From positions 9,300,212 to 9,364,211 of the forward strand of contig JAKZAP010000021.1 in assembly GCA_023053575.1 (NCBI GenBank): a stretch of DNA of 64,000 nucleotides, in the 5' to 3' direction. Shown piece by piece: positions 1 to 11,600 of this stretch. The translations under genes were made by a program, and so were the position numbers. The DNA is from Branchinecta lynchi. Lineage: Eukaryota > Arthropoda > Branchiopoda > Anostraca > Branchinectidae. The notes beneath the pieces are model-generated. The model had not been told where the DNA came from, did not search any database, and saw only the letters and a list, made by a program, of their open reading frames with translations. Numbering within the stretch: position 1 is the stretch's first letter; every line of letters starts with the position of its first letter.

Positions 1-453
1 ACATACAGGTTATACAATAACGGAGACAGCACACCTCCTTGGCGAACCCCATTCAACACTGCGAATGGCTGGCTAATTACACCACTCCACTTCACTCGGA
101 ACTGCTGTGTCTGAAACCAAGCAGCTAGGGTTCCAGTTATCCTAGGGTCAATACCCCTCGAGACCATCTTATTGAGAAGCTTCTCGTGGTTAACCCTGTC
201 GAACGCGGCCTTGGCGTCAATAAAACACACAAACACCGGGCTAGAAAACATCCAGAAATACTGGATCACCGCCTGTAAAATAAAAACACAAAAATCGGTT
301 GACGATTCTTCTTTAAACCCAAACTGGTAATGTGAAGAACGAAGCTGGGGTTCAAGAATAGTGTACAAACACTTCTCGAACACCTTCGACACAACTGCAG
401 CCAGTGCAATTGGTCGGTAATTCGAAACTGCAGACATATCACCGGAACCAATA
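1..453 (-). pseudogene. non-LTR retrotransposon reverse transcriptase fragment, cut by the window edge
   Basis: On the minus strand one open frame without a start runs about 150 codons. It contains SNYRPIALAAVVSKVFEK, then CFIDAKAAFDRVNHEK, QFRVKWSG and GVRQGGVLSPLLYNL, the successive palm and finger motifs of a non-LTR (LINE) reverse transcriptase. The catalytic YxDD box would fall before position 1. The upstream end is lost near 453. The exact clade (CR1, L2 or jockey-like) cannot be fixed from this length. Confidence 0.85.
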
Positions 454-680
454 TATGACCCTCAATTCTTTTCAAACTTTTAATTACGTATGATCACGGA
501 ATCAAATAACATAGCAAATTCTAAGGCACATAGAACATAAATTCATAATATACCAGGGATGTTAAACTACCGCACCCCTGAAATCTGGACATAGCCCTAC
601 TACATGGCCTCCCCCCCCCCCATACCACGATAAGAACAAAAAACAAAGTGATAGATTGAGACAGTCGAACAGATATTCAT

Positions 681-1007
681 TAGTTGCGTTTTTTTTTATC
701 TGAATTCTCAGTTCCGCTTTCAATTCTCGTACAAATTACCGTTTTTGCTTATCTTGCTTGTCCATTCCCACTTTCAACAAAAACAGTACTTTAGCCACCC
801 GTTAACAACTGCTTAAACGGGTTGAACATCCGCCCTTTGTTGACCAAAGAGAACGGAGAACAATTGACTATGGAATCCGACAGAATCGCCAAACTTCCCA
901 GTTTTCGAGAAAACGACAAAAGGAGAATTGGCTTCATCTCAATAGTCATAAAAAATTGAAGAATTGAGAGGAGAATCGCGAGGAGAACTGAGATCAAAAC
1001 GCAACTA
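681..1007. mobile_element. foldback MITE, AGTTGCGTTTTT-ended, GAATTCTC subtype
   Basis: It begins TAGTTGCGTTTTT and ends AAACGCAACTA. The inner arms carry GAATTCTC and GAGAATCGCGAGG motifs, also found at 39353-39734 and 56297-57208. Confidence 0.7.
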
Positions 1008-1017
1008 TTGTACGGGA

Positions 1018-1019
<2 letters not shown>

Positions 1020-1049
<30 letters not shown>
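1020..1049. repeat. (AT)n microsatellite
   Basis: An uninterrupted AT dinucleotide run of about 30 bp directly follows the MITE that ends at 1007. Confidence 0.95.
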
Positions 1050-1052
<3 letters not shown>

Positions 1053-1286
1053 AATCAGCTATTTTCTCTACTATCCCGCTCATAGCAGTTGTAATTACAA
1101 AGATAATTGTAATGATGAGCTTTTTACTACTTTTTGGTCTTATCTAGGAGCAGGTAGTCTGCTGATACGATGAGATGAACATCGAAGATTATATTCCGAC
1201 TCGTGAGAAAATCAACCGAGGCGATATCATCCACATAGCAAATAAGGTGTCTTAAGTAACTTGGCTGAGAGAAAAGTTGAAAAAAA

Positions 1287-1455
1287 TGGAACTGCAAAGT
1301 TTGATAACAGATACCACGCTGATAACAATTTTTCGGCGTCCGTGTGTTAAACTTTCTGATAATATATCTGTTATGTTATCTTTTCCAAGAAACATAACAC
1401 TGAAAGCAAGGATGCGAAAACATGTATTATCTGTTACCAAACTTCTGACAGCGTG
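1287..1455. mobile_element. degenerate CACTGTCAG-family MITE
   Basis: Left end resembles the family start (CAAAGTTTGATAACAGAT) and right end reads AAACTTCTGACAGCGTG. The terminal inverted repeats are mutated and TA duplications are not clear. Confidence 0.55.
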
Positions 1456-2095
1456 GAAACTACAAAAATCTTCTCACGGGTGGTAGATTACTGGGTGGTA
1501 TTCGATATTGACATATGGGACCAAATACCGATATCAAACGCAATTATAGATGTCGAAAACGATATTTTGACATATCCATTTATTTCTAACTATTGTAAAT
1601 TTACTGTTTTTCGCAATTTATTTTTATATTATTGGTTTTTGATAAAAGTAGGCTAAAAAGAAAATATCGATATACTCATCGAAAAACCCAAATATCGCCA
1701 CACTACTCAGGAGTGAGCCTTGGTCAGTATTGTAGAAGGATACTGCATCATTTACAACAGACCGACAGATAGACTAACGGACAAGCGAAATTTATATGGC
1801 ACTTGAGCTGGAGTACCATAAAAACTGAGAAGAAACAAATTAATCAATAAGATATATACAGAGACAAAATTATTTATGTGCTCCCTGAAACCGCTGAAAC
1901 ACACTGAATTGAGATCTACAGATTTTTCAAACAGCTGCTGTACATAAACTGTACAAGAATAAGTGATGGTCCATTACAGAAATTCATCACACAATGAACC
2001 GAGGAATGTACAACTCACCAGTATGGGTAAACTCACATGAGCTCAGGGCTCATACGTTGCGGCACCATCCCTGAAGTAAGCTCTCATTACCCTCA

Positions 2096-2268
2096 TACAC
2101 TGTACAAAGTTTCTCCGAGTAAGGATATAGAGTTAACTGCAGCATTTACTACTGGGATTAATCTTATCTCTACTGACATAAGGTCAATCCTAATTAGAGA
2201 TAAGATTATCTTTTTGGAGACAAGATGATTCCCAGTAGCAAAAACTGCACGATTTTTTTTACAGTGTA
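2096..2268. mobile_element. TA-flanked MITE, CACTGTAAAAAGTTT family
   Basis: TA CACTGTACAAAGTTTCTC at the start and TTTTTTTTACAGTG TA at the end; inside, GGATTAATCTTATCTC and its inverse. TA flanks and these ends suggest a mariner/Tc1-type non-autonomous element. Other copies: 10039-10206, 12102-12530, 26533-26662, 37196-37369. Confidence 0.8.
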
Positions 2269-3679
2269 GTAATGAGCTGCAGCTGAAATCCCAAATGAAA
2301 ATTAGTTTGTGGAACAGATTTCAGCTTCAGGGCTTGGTGCGCCAATGTGCCAACACAATTTAGGGTTCTTTGTCCCGCAATGTTTCCAATTCACCCTTCA
2401 TAAGATCCAATCACAATTTGCCGCCAGATGCGCTAGCGAAACAATAACAATCGCACGTTAGATCTTGGTTTAAGTTATCAGAAGGGAGAATAAGCGATTA
2501 GGCTTTTAGTTCATACAGAGTCAGGCATCAGCCCTGTGAAAAAGTCATCCAGCAGGCAGCACTGAAGCTGGAAGCCAGAACTGACGAGCTTGAAAGTTTG
2601 ACAGAACAGAGTTGGGTAGAGCACACATACCAGTCAGACATTTTTAACAGTTTTAAACATGGCTAGGCCGAACAGAAACGAACTGGAATTAGCCAAACAA
2701 ACCTGATTCAACGTAGACCAAGAAGTAACGTGTCACTGTTTACTTGAATAGCTTATCTAGCGGCAAAATAATCTGGAAGAAATTGTATGAAGGGCGTATG
2801 AATCATCTACAAACTTCATCTAAAAGTGTCCAATTCTTAGCCCACTATGTGACAAACAGTACAAAACAAAAAACAACACAACTTAGGATTAGAAAAACGT
2901 GATGGTCTTGAAATGACTTGATGTGAGAGAAACTACAGACTACAGGAGAGGTGGCCAAGCTTGTCTTTGAGTCACCCACAAATCGAAGTTCCGATACGCA
3001 AAGCCCAGAATCGTGGCGACGATGATATTTCCTTGGAATCAAACCGAACAAAATGGATTACTTCTTTATACAGGAATTAGTTTTTTTATTCAGGCTTGTA
3101 GACTGTCAGACTGTATGCTAATATGTTGCGTTGAAAACTTTTAGTAATTTTTCGATCATAATTTCGGACCAGAGGAGGAGTTTCGCAAACGACTACCAAA
3201 ATCATACTGAGGCTCCATTTTCCATGTTTCTTAATTCTTAATCGTAACGAAATAGGTTCCGGTCCTCATGGTTTCTGTCAGCCCCTTACGGACATTGCGA
3301 TTCTGTTATGATGCTCAAAAGAACGATGGTATTGACAATTCTTTCTTTCTTTTACTTCTATCTGTGGATGTACCCAAACATGGCAATTTCAGGCAGCATA
3401 TGTATAGCTCAGTAACTCTTCTAGAATCACAGTACATGAATGGGTAGTTGAGGGTTGTTCACTGTATTAAGCTCTGTAACGTTATTCGAATACAAATCTC
3501 GGATGTGAAAATCCAGACGCGTTTTCAGTGAATTTCTCCTTCAGAATTTCGGAACCAGGAAGTAGTTTCGCTAACCACTGCCAAAACCATACCGAGGCAT
3601 GTAGCATATACGATCGTACACTGCTGAAACAAATCTTGCAGTATTTACTTGAAATTAATGTTGTCTCTAAAAACATAAT

Positions 3680-3786
3680 CTTCTCTCTAATTCAGATTAA
3701 TTTATCTCAGTATAAATAAGATTTATCCCAGTTGCAAATACTGCAGTTAACTTTAAGCCTTACTCGGAGGAACTTTTTACGGTGTA
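3680..3786. mobile_element. truncated MITE, CACTGTAAAAAGTTT family
   Basis: Only one end is kept: TGCAAATACTGCAGTTAACT, then AACTTTTTACGGTGTA. Confidence 0.65.
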
Positions 3787-4296
3787 AGACCCGGGAACTG
3801 GTAACCCCGATACTTTTACAAGTCGACTAACCAGGCCACCCTTCTTGCAGAACAATAACATTATCGTACAAAATATACCCTGTCGGAATGAAGTACGTAA
3901 ATAAATACAACAAGTCCAGCTAATAAGAACAGCAGAATAAATCTTTAGTCCAAGTTTTTCAACACCGAAAGGGGGATTCACACTATAACTGGGTCGGACA
4001 CACCATTAACCAAAAGCTACGCAACGGTGTTTCGAATCCGTTATTCCAACTCCTATTGCTCAAGTCAAGCGTAATTAATTACACTATTTACAGGTTAAAG
4101 CACCTCACTCAACTGATATACGTTCCTCGATGCACTGGAATTATTCATTTAGAAACTTCCCCTAAGGAAATATCCACGTACTTTTTCACGCAACGACATC
4201 GCAGAGCAAAAGTTTGTACGATCGGCAACAATTTGCTATTTGCTGACTCGCAGTCCCGGCCAGCCACATTCTGCCTGCCTGAAGCGTGTCTATATA

Positions 4297-4402
4297 TTTT
4301 TAAGGCATATATATTATATATATTATTATTATATGTATATTATGATTATATATTTATTATTATTAAATATATATTATTATTATATATATTATATATTTTT
4401 TT
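4297..4402. repeat. AT-rich (TAT/ATT)n low-complexity tract
   Basis: About 100 bp of almost pure TAT, ATT and ATAT repeats. Confidence 0.9.
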
Positions 4403-4745
4403 ACGACCAGCTTTCGTGTGAGCTCCTGCCACAGCGTCAATGCGCTTTCTCTTGGCACGACCCTTCATAAGCGCAACCTGGCTGTCTCAAGCTCGTCGTC
4501 ATCCTCGTGCTACATATCTGAGCAGGGTGTAGTCAAAGACAATAATAGTGGGAAAGACCGGTGACTTCGCTAAAATCGGGTCTCTGAAAATCGATCGGAA
4601 TGCTACCTAGCGTTTGGACTTTGTCCAATTTCGAGCGGTAGAAGAATAATATAATCAAAGCAAGACGGCGCGAGTAGGCAATGTCCGTCAACATTAATTG
4701 ATTCGAAGTCGTGAATTCAACATTTTTGTTTCCATAAAAAAGCTA

Positions 4746-4751
4746 TTTATT
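4746..4751 (-). promoter_or_regulatory. possible polyadenylation signal of sdk
   Basis: TTTATT on the plus strand reads AATAAA on the gene strand, about 640 bp after the stop codon. It is the first AATAAA I see downstream. No convincing GT-rich element follows, so the true cleavage site is uncertain. Confidence 0.25.
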
Positions 4752-5383
4752 CTTTTCCTACTTGTTTTGTATTCCAATTAAAGAGGAAATCTGAATGGAG
4801 AGAGGATGCTCTTCATAAACGAAACGAAACAAAATCAACAAAACGTGTTTTGATGATGATTCGGCGGAGAGCGATGGAAGAAATGTCAACAGAGCGATTT
4901 TTTAACGAAAGAACATCCGCAAAACGGCGCTGGTTGTTGTGACTCATGGGGCTTACGGGAGTTTCCGGTCTTTCCCACTTTTACTGTCTTTGGGTGTAGT
5001 ATCATTTGACAACAAGGCAGCCAGATGCGCGTAACAGTCTGCCGAGCGTGGCTTATACAATGCCAGGATACTGTCATTCTTGTAATTGAGTTTCGACAAC
5101 AAGCTTCTGGCGGTCAGGTGCGGGCAATGGTCTAGCGAGCGCAAGCGCACGCTAGAACGTCATTGTGCGAGAAACATACCATCCAGATTCATCCAAAAAC
5201 ACATTCTTGCATCACATTCTGGCAGCAAAACACGTGTAACGGCGGATGAGCTCATGTACGCATCATCACTGCATAGAAACATTCAAATAATTCTACAAAA
5301 ATATATCCTTAGGAGAGCTGCAGGACGAGCGTATGGTAGATAAGGAAGGTGTATCAGTTCGGGCAAAGCGCTTTAAGACCCGG

Positions 5384-5626
5384 TCACACAAAAGACGAAA
5401 AGCCACTAACGGGTGCTCGACTCCGGGCCATGTTATTCATCACAATTTGTCCACCGTTCAAGCTCATAACAGCAGAGCCTTCCTGCTCTGAGTCTGTGTA
5501 CGAGGAATAGTTCCGAACGGGCCGTTGCCGTTTCCACGATTGTCTTAACGTATCATTCACGTTTGCATAATGGTTCACAAAACTATGGGGGTCAGAGCGG
5601 ACACTTTCCTCTTCGCTTTCGGAAGA
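5384..5626 (-). CDS. sdk: sdk exon 17 of 17: end of cytoplasmic tail with PDZ-binding C-terminus and stop
   Basis: Residues 1348-1427 and the TGA stop (5384-5386). Acceptor TTCCAG precedes 5626. It begins SSESEEESVRSDPHSFVNHY, contains LRQSWKR, and ends APVSGFSSFV. The HSFVNHY and SWKR blocks and the terminal SFV are hallmarks of Sidekick; in vertebrates this end binds MAGI-family PDZ scaffolds. This exon is the best single identifier of the gene. Confidence 0.97.
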   Translation of the reverse strand, partial: SSESEEESVRSDPHSFVNHYANVNDTLRQSWKRQRPVRNYSSYTDSEQEGSAVMSLNGGQIVMNNMARSRAPVSGFSSFV

Positions 5627-8600
5627 CTGGAAAAAGAGAAACGTTAAACGACAAACAGAACAACTTGTGAGAGTTAAAGGACACCTCTTGCCTATTCCGC
5701 CTTTTATTTTATCCCTAAGCTTCCCGAGTCCCCGCCTTTCACCATTGTTTTTGCCGCCCAAGTTGGAAGAACGAACTTGTGCAAAACTAGTTTGAAAAAC
5801 GAAATTGTGGAACTGGCTTTCTAAAAGTTCGTTTTTCCAACTTGAGCGGCTTTGAGCCTGAAGAGGACCGTTGCCAAGAAGGGCCGAAATATAGCTCTAA
5901 TAAAATTCAGCTGACGTATCCGTTTTGCACTGTCAAACATGATTTGCAGTCAGCTCTGGCTGAAGGAATATTTACTTGTTGAATATATTTGTAGTTTGGT
6001 GTCACAAATTAACAAGAACAAAGGTTTCGATAGGATCCCAAAATTCAATATATGATCCAGACAATTGGGTCTTATCTTCGCCAGATCCAGTCTTCGCCAG
6101 TCTCCTAGAACATTTTTACCATTAAAATTCAGAAACAGATTAAGGCCAAATAGCTAATCATCTGAGAAAACCAAGTTCAGATATGGAGTCAGCATGTGTG
6201 TTTACCCCTACAAGTCATATCTGTTTTGAAGTACTTGTCCGGCGAGAAAAGAAAGCTCAAAAACGAACTCAGCGTATCTTCTTTCCCCAATACTGAACAT
6301 CTAATCAAATTCAAATAACTTATAACAAATTTTCCGGCTCCACCCGGATTCCGGTCGAACTTTATGTCCGAGTAAAAAATGATTGTCGTACACGGATTCA
6401 GCATCTCGTCTTACCTCTAAATCGGATATCTAATCAACTACAAATAAAACTTGAACTTTTAATAATTTTCCGGTTCCGGCTGGTTTCCGGGCGAACTAGT
6501 TGTCCGGGTAGAAAATTTTTTCACAGAACTGTTCAGCATGTTTTCTTACCCCTTAACCGAACATCTAATCAACTCCAAATAAAACTTTTACTGTTAACAA
6601 ACTTTCCGGTTTTGGCCGGATTCCGGGCGAACTACGTATCCGGCAAGAAAATGTTTTTCACCGTCGAGTTCAGCATATTTGCCTACCTTTAAATCAAACA
6701 TCTAATCAACTTCAAATAAAACTTTTACTTTTAACAGACTTTCCGGTTTTGGCCGGAATCCGGGCGAACTACTTGTGCGATGACAAAATGGTTTTCACCA
6801 TCGTGTTAAGCATGTCTTCTTACCCCATAATCGACTATCACATTATCTGTTTAAAAATATTTCATTTGCCCCTTAATTTAAACCCCCTCCCCCACCCCTA
6901 AATGTAGGGTTACAGAGCCCATCTACGAACTTGACCTTACTCTTGACCCAAAGAATCCTCACACCAAGTTTCATCGAAATATCTCATTCTTTTCGAGAGT
7001 TACAGTGCGCACAGACGGAAAGACGGACGGACGGACGGACAGACGAACAACTTTTGCGACGTCATAGGTATCCCTCCACTTACGTTTTGGGATCCCAAAA
7101 ACTTGAAAACTGAACAGTTTTCAAATACTTTGTATAAAGTCGCCGCACACTCTAATTTCAAAATTGCTAATTTCATGAGGCAAGTAATGGTATTTTCTAA
7201 AAACGATATTTCTTAGCCATTTCATCGTGAAAACGTAATTCCTGGTATGTGTTTTAAATGATAAGTTTGCAACAACCCAACACCCCTAAAACTTAACACA
7301 TTTTAACGTCAAAAGATTTTCCAATTCTGATCACTGTTTTGACTTTCTTTTGCAGTCTCTCCACTGCTGTTTGCGGCTTATTTACGATTATATATAAAAA
7401 CGGTATAACTGAGTTTTTAACTGCCTCAGTATTTGAGTTTCTTATTTTTTTTACGTTTTCCTTCGCCATTTTCGTGTGCAGATTGGTCGATCCGATGGAT
7501 CAGGATAATTCGAGTTCGTTTTAGTGTTGTATTTGTTGGAATGTACTGGTTATTTTTTTTACTAATGTTGATGTAAAATAAAACATTCATTCATAGCGAC
7601 TGTAAATTATTGAGGGCGTGTTCCACCCTTCTAACAATAGTAACTATTAGTTACTATTTTCGGTCCAACCTCGTGAAAAGTTACTACGCTGGCCGTTCCA
7701 ACCTTCTCGAACTAGTAACTAATAGTAACTTATCTGCTTACCACACTCGGGAGAGTAGTAAGCTTGGTAACTAGGAATCTCTGTGATCTGATACCACACT
7801 CGGGAGATCTCCCGTGACACGATATTCTGGGGAAAATAGAAAAATTGGTTCCTGCCTTGACGTCGAAAAGCCAGAATTCGTGACGTCATGCGTAGTAACT
7901 GCGGTAAGTTGGGTGGGACACGCTCTGAGTTTGTGGTCCAGAGGGGTGCTGTCATATTTAGTATATATATTTTATTGTTCATGTAATCCCAACACTGCAA
8001 GTCGATACCAGAGGCAACTAACAGCGACTACGATCTCTTTCGGTTGCTTCAATAATGAATTTGCCTTACCTGACTTTCAGATGAGCTCAGAGACGGCTTC
8101 TCTGTAACACTGCTCCCATCATCATTATCATCATACGCTTTTGCACTTTCATCATCTGAATATGCAATAGACGCCGGGGCGGGGCGTGGAGGGGGTTTCC
8201 CTAGCGTCCCCGTATTGCCGGCAACTGAGCGGCGACCGATGGTCCCTGTTTTTACTCTAGTCGACTGTCGTAGTTCTATGGCAAAGCCCATGTCTTCATT
8301 ATTTATGGACTCCTCGAGAGTTCGTGTCGCTTCGTCTGGATAGAAACAAAAGTAAGTAATTTGTGACCAGCCATTTGAAAAGTTAAAGAAATCCTGAAAC
8401 ATGAAAGAAAATATAAAAGACATTCGGTAAGGAAACAGTGTAGCTGGCTAGTGCTGGTTGGGTCCTGTTGTTCATGCTTTTGATAGGGACGAGTAAATTT
8501 CCAGAACGGTAAAAATTGCACCTTGAACTTTTAGATTAGCGTATGGTTATGGCAAGTAAGACGTGGGACAACACGATAGTTACGTTTTTGCAGATACCAT

Positions 8601-11600
8601 GGTATCTGATACCACGGTCGAAAGGCGTTTTTGCAGTTGCCGTGGTATCTGGCCAGTTATCGTGGTATCTAATTTTCAGATACCAGGGTCCGACCGTGGT
8701 AACTGATCATGGTATCTGAAAAAGTCATCTCACTTTCATCAATTTTCGTCAAATTGGCGGGAAAGAAGTTTAGCACTTAGTGATGTGTAACTGGATGTCT
8801 GTTTTTCTTTCGGGGTGGCCTCAAAATGCGCAATTCGGCAATTGTCGTTTTTGCAGAGCAACCGTATATCAGATACCACGGTAACTGCTAAAACGACTAA
8901 TTGCAGATCCATTTACCGTGGTAACAGATACCATGGTATCTGCAAAAACGCAACTAACGTCTTTCGTCGCATTCCCCCATCATATTTATTTGAAAGTAAG
9001 GCTGTACGTCTTTCTAAAGAATTGGCTACATATGAGACCTATCGACACCTCTGACAGTAGCTTAGTATACTGGTGTCAAACAAGTAAGAGAGGGAGAGAG
9101 TTTGTTAAAGTACGTATCAAAGCCTAGGCATAGAATATAATATAATATATTCATACAAAAGGCCAAAGGCCGTATCAAAAACAAGATTAATACTGATCTG
9201 AATAAACATGATAACATGAAAAAAAAAAGAATGACTCTTTCACGGTGGCCCAAATTAATCCTGAGGAATTTTCCAAACATCCTCAGATCAACGAATTGTC
9301 TACACTTCAATATTTGCGTTTTTGCAGATACCATGGTATCTGATAACAAGGTGTAAGTCTTTTTGCAGTTAACATGGAACCTGATACCACGGCAAAGGCG
9401 TTTTTGCAGCTAGCGTGGTATCTCGCAAGGCACCGTGGTATCTTGATATTCAGATACCACGAAAACTGCAAAAATGACTTTAGACCGTGGTATCAGAAAC
9501 CACGGAAACTGCAAATACGACTGATTTGCAAATCCAGTTACCATGATAACAGATACCATGGTATCGGCAAAAACGCAACTAATATTCTAAGCATCCGCTC
9601 TTTCTTCCATCTGCTATTCGCTCCTGCTAAATACAAATCTACCCTCTATTATTAGTTACCACCAGTGCCAGGCAAGATATCAGTCATAAAATATTCTTGT
9701 CCCACAAAACAACCAATTTCGAGGAAGAACAGGGAAGAACACAAATAAAAATGAAACGAGACACTGAAAATATGCACAAGGATGAATTTACTACACGAGT
9801 ATCAGCCTCGAGCAAGCGAATGTAAGTGTCTAAATGGCATTTGCCCGCAAGGAAAAGATTACTTGAATCCGATAAACAGAGTGGGTCGGTTTCATGCCGA
9901 AATAACGTATTTTAAGATTCTTTAAACGCAGAGTTCCTCAAACTATGTTTCATCACGCTATAGTTTAGGTGTGCATATTTAATATATATTATTATACTTA
10001 ATTAAATTAAACGTAGGGTATTTATTATAGTTCCTTAATACACTATACAAATTTTCTCCGACTAAGGATTAAAGTTAATACTTGCTACTGAGAGTAATCT
10101 TATCTCTACTGGGATGAGGTTAATCCGAATCAGAAATAATATTATCTTACTACAGAGACAACATTATTCCCAGAAGTAAATACTGCAAGATTTTTTTTAC
10201 AGTGTAGCTTCTACTAACTGCTACTGCGGATCGTCAACATGACAAATGTCGAATAATGGCTGGTTAATATTTACATATAGTAAAACCGCTACATATTGCA
10301 AAGATGGCGCTTTGTATAACCATGAAAAAAACAAAAAAAAACAGAAGCAAATTTTTTAACTGAAATTTGAAGTCTACGACTCCAAACGTTAAATTATGAA
10401 TAAAATAACGCACTAACAAAGAAAACTATTCCGCTACCCTAATTTTAATACTTGCTTATAAAAGAGAAAAGGGCAAGAAAAAAATAAAAAACTTAATTTA
10501 AGCTAATAGCCAACTGTCTCAGATTTGTCCGACCACATTAAAGTTGAAACTGGGCAAATCAGATTTTATCATGAATTTTTAAATGTGCATCTTCTTTTTG
10601 AGAGTATCCGAATATCTACAGGTTTGAACGCCATCTAGTTGGCTAAGCTGCGTTCCACTATACAAAATTAAAGGATACCAGGTGTAGCCAAACAATGCAC
10701 AAAACTGCCCAAATTACAGGTTCTTTCCTTCTTTAACATTGTCCCTGAAGTTGCCAAGAAGGGCCGGAATATCGCTGCCAAAGCATCGTAGCTGACGTAT
10801 CTGTTTTATGTATTGGTTAAATGTATGTTTCCCATAGTCGGCTTGGGATCAAGAAATATTCATAATACCAAGTGGCAGTCAGACAGACACATTGACAGCA
10901 AAGATTTCAAATAAGAACGGCACATGTAACAAGACCAAAGGTTTCGATGGGATCCCAAAATTTTAATATTTGTTCCCTACAATTCGGTCTTGTAGATATT
11001 CGGTCTTCAACAGACTTCTTAAACATTTTTATTTTTAAGATTTACAAACAGATTAAGGCCAATGGTAATAATCGGAGGAGACCAAGTTCGTATTTGACAG
11101 TGCAAACCGGCTACACCAGCTGAATTTCAACAAGTTCAGATATATTCAGATATCTGTTTTGCGCTGTCAAATATCCAAATATGGATTCAGCATACGGTTT
11201 ACCCTATAGCCTACGTCGTATCTCCTTCCTTCCTTACTTCTGCCCAACTTCCGGTTTCGGCCGGATTCTAGACAAACTACTTGTCTGGCAAAAAACTAAA
11301 GCTAAAAAACGAATTCAGCATGTCTCCTTACCCCTACATCCAACCTCTAATCAACTTCAGATTAAACTTTTACTTTTAACAAATTTTCCGGTTTCAGCCG
11401 GATTCCGAGCGATCTATACATCCGGTGAAAAAACCATTGTCATGTACGAATTCAGCATTTCTTCTTACCCGCAAATCGAATATCTTATCAAATTTAAATA
11501 AAACTTTTACTTTTAACAAATTCTCCGGTTTTAGCTGGATTCCGGCCGAACTAATTGCCCGGCGAGAAAACAATTTTCATATTCGGACTCAGCACGTCTC

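Larger units (their letters stand above)
1..5383. other. 3'UTR and downstream flank of sdk
   Basis: The part next to the stop codon is probably 3'UTR. The rest holds a LINE fragment (1-453), a foldback MITE (681-1007), an AT microsatellite, MITE pieces (1287-1455, 2096-2268, 3680-3786) and AT-rich DNA (4300-4400). At 454-680, 1456-2095, 2269-3679 and 3787-4299 I see nothing recognisable. No second gene is supported. Confidence 0.6.
5627..8069 (-). other. sdk intron 16
   Basis: GT-AG, 2,443 bp. It holds a TCAGCTGACGTATCCG-family piece (5846-5985), a GGGATCCC-ended element (6008-7098) and a GTGTTCCACCC MITE (7616-7923). 7330-7596 ends in AATAAAACATTCATTCA and may be a retrotransposon 3' tail. 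Confidence 0.8.

Noticed and set aside
4886..5343. Overlapping small ORFs on both strands after the sdk stop
   Set aside because: They lie in the probable 3'UTR, have no family resemblance and contradict each other.
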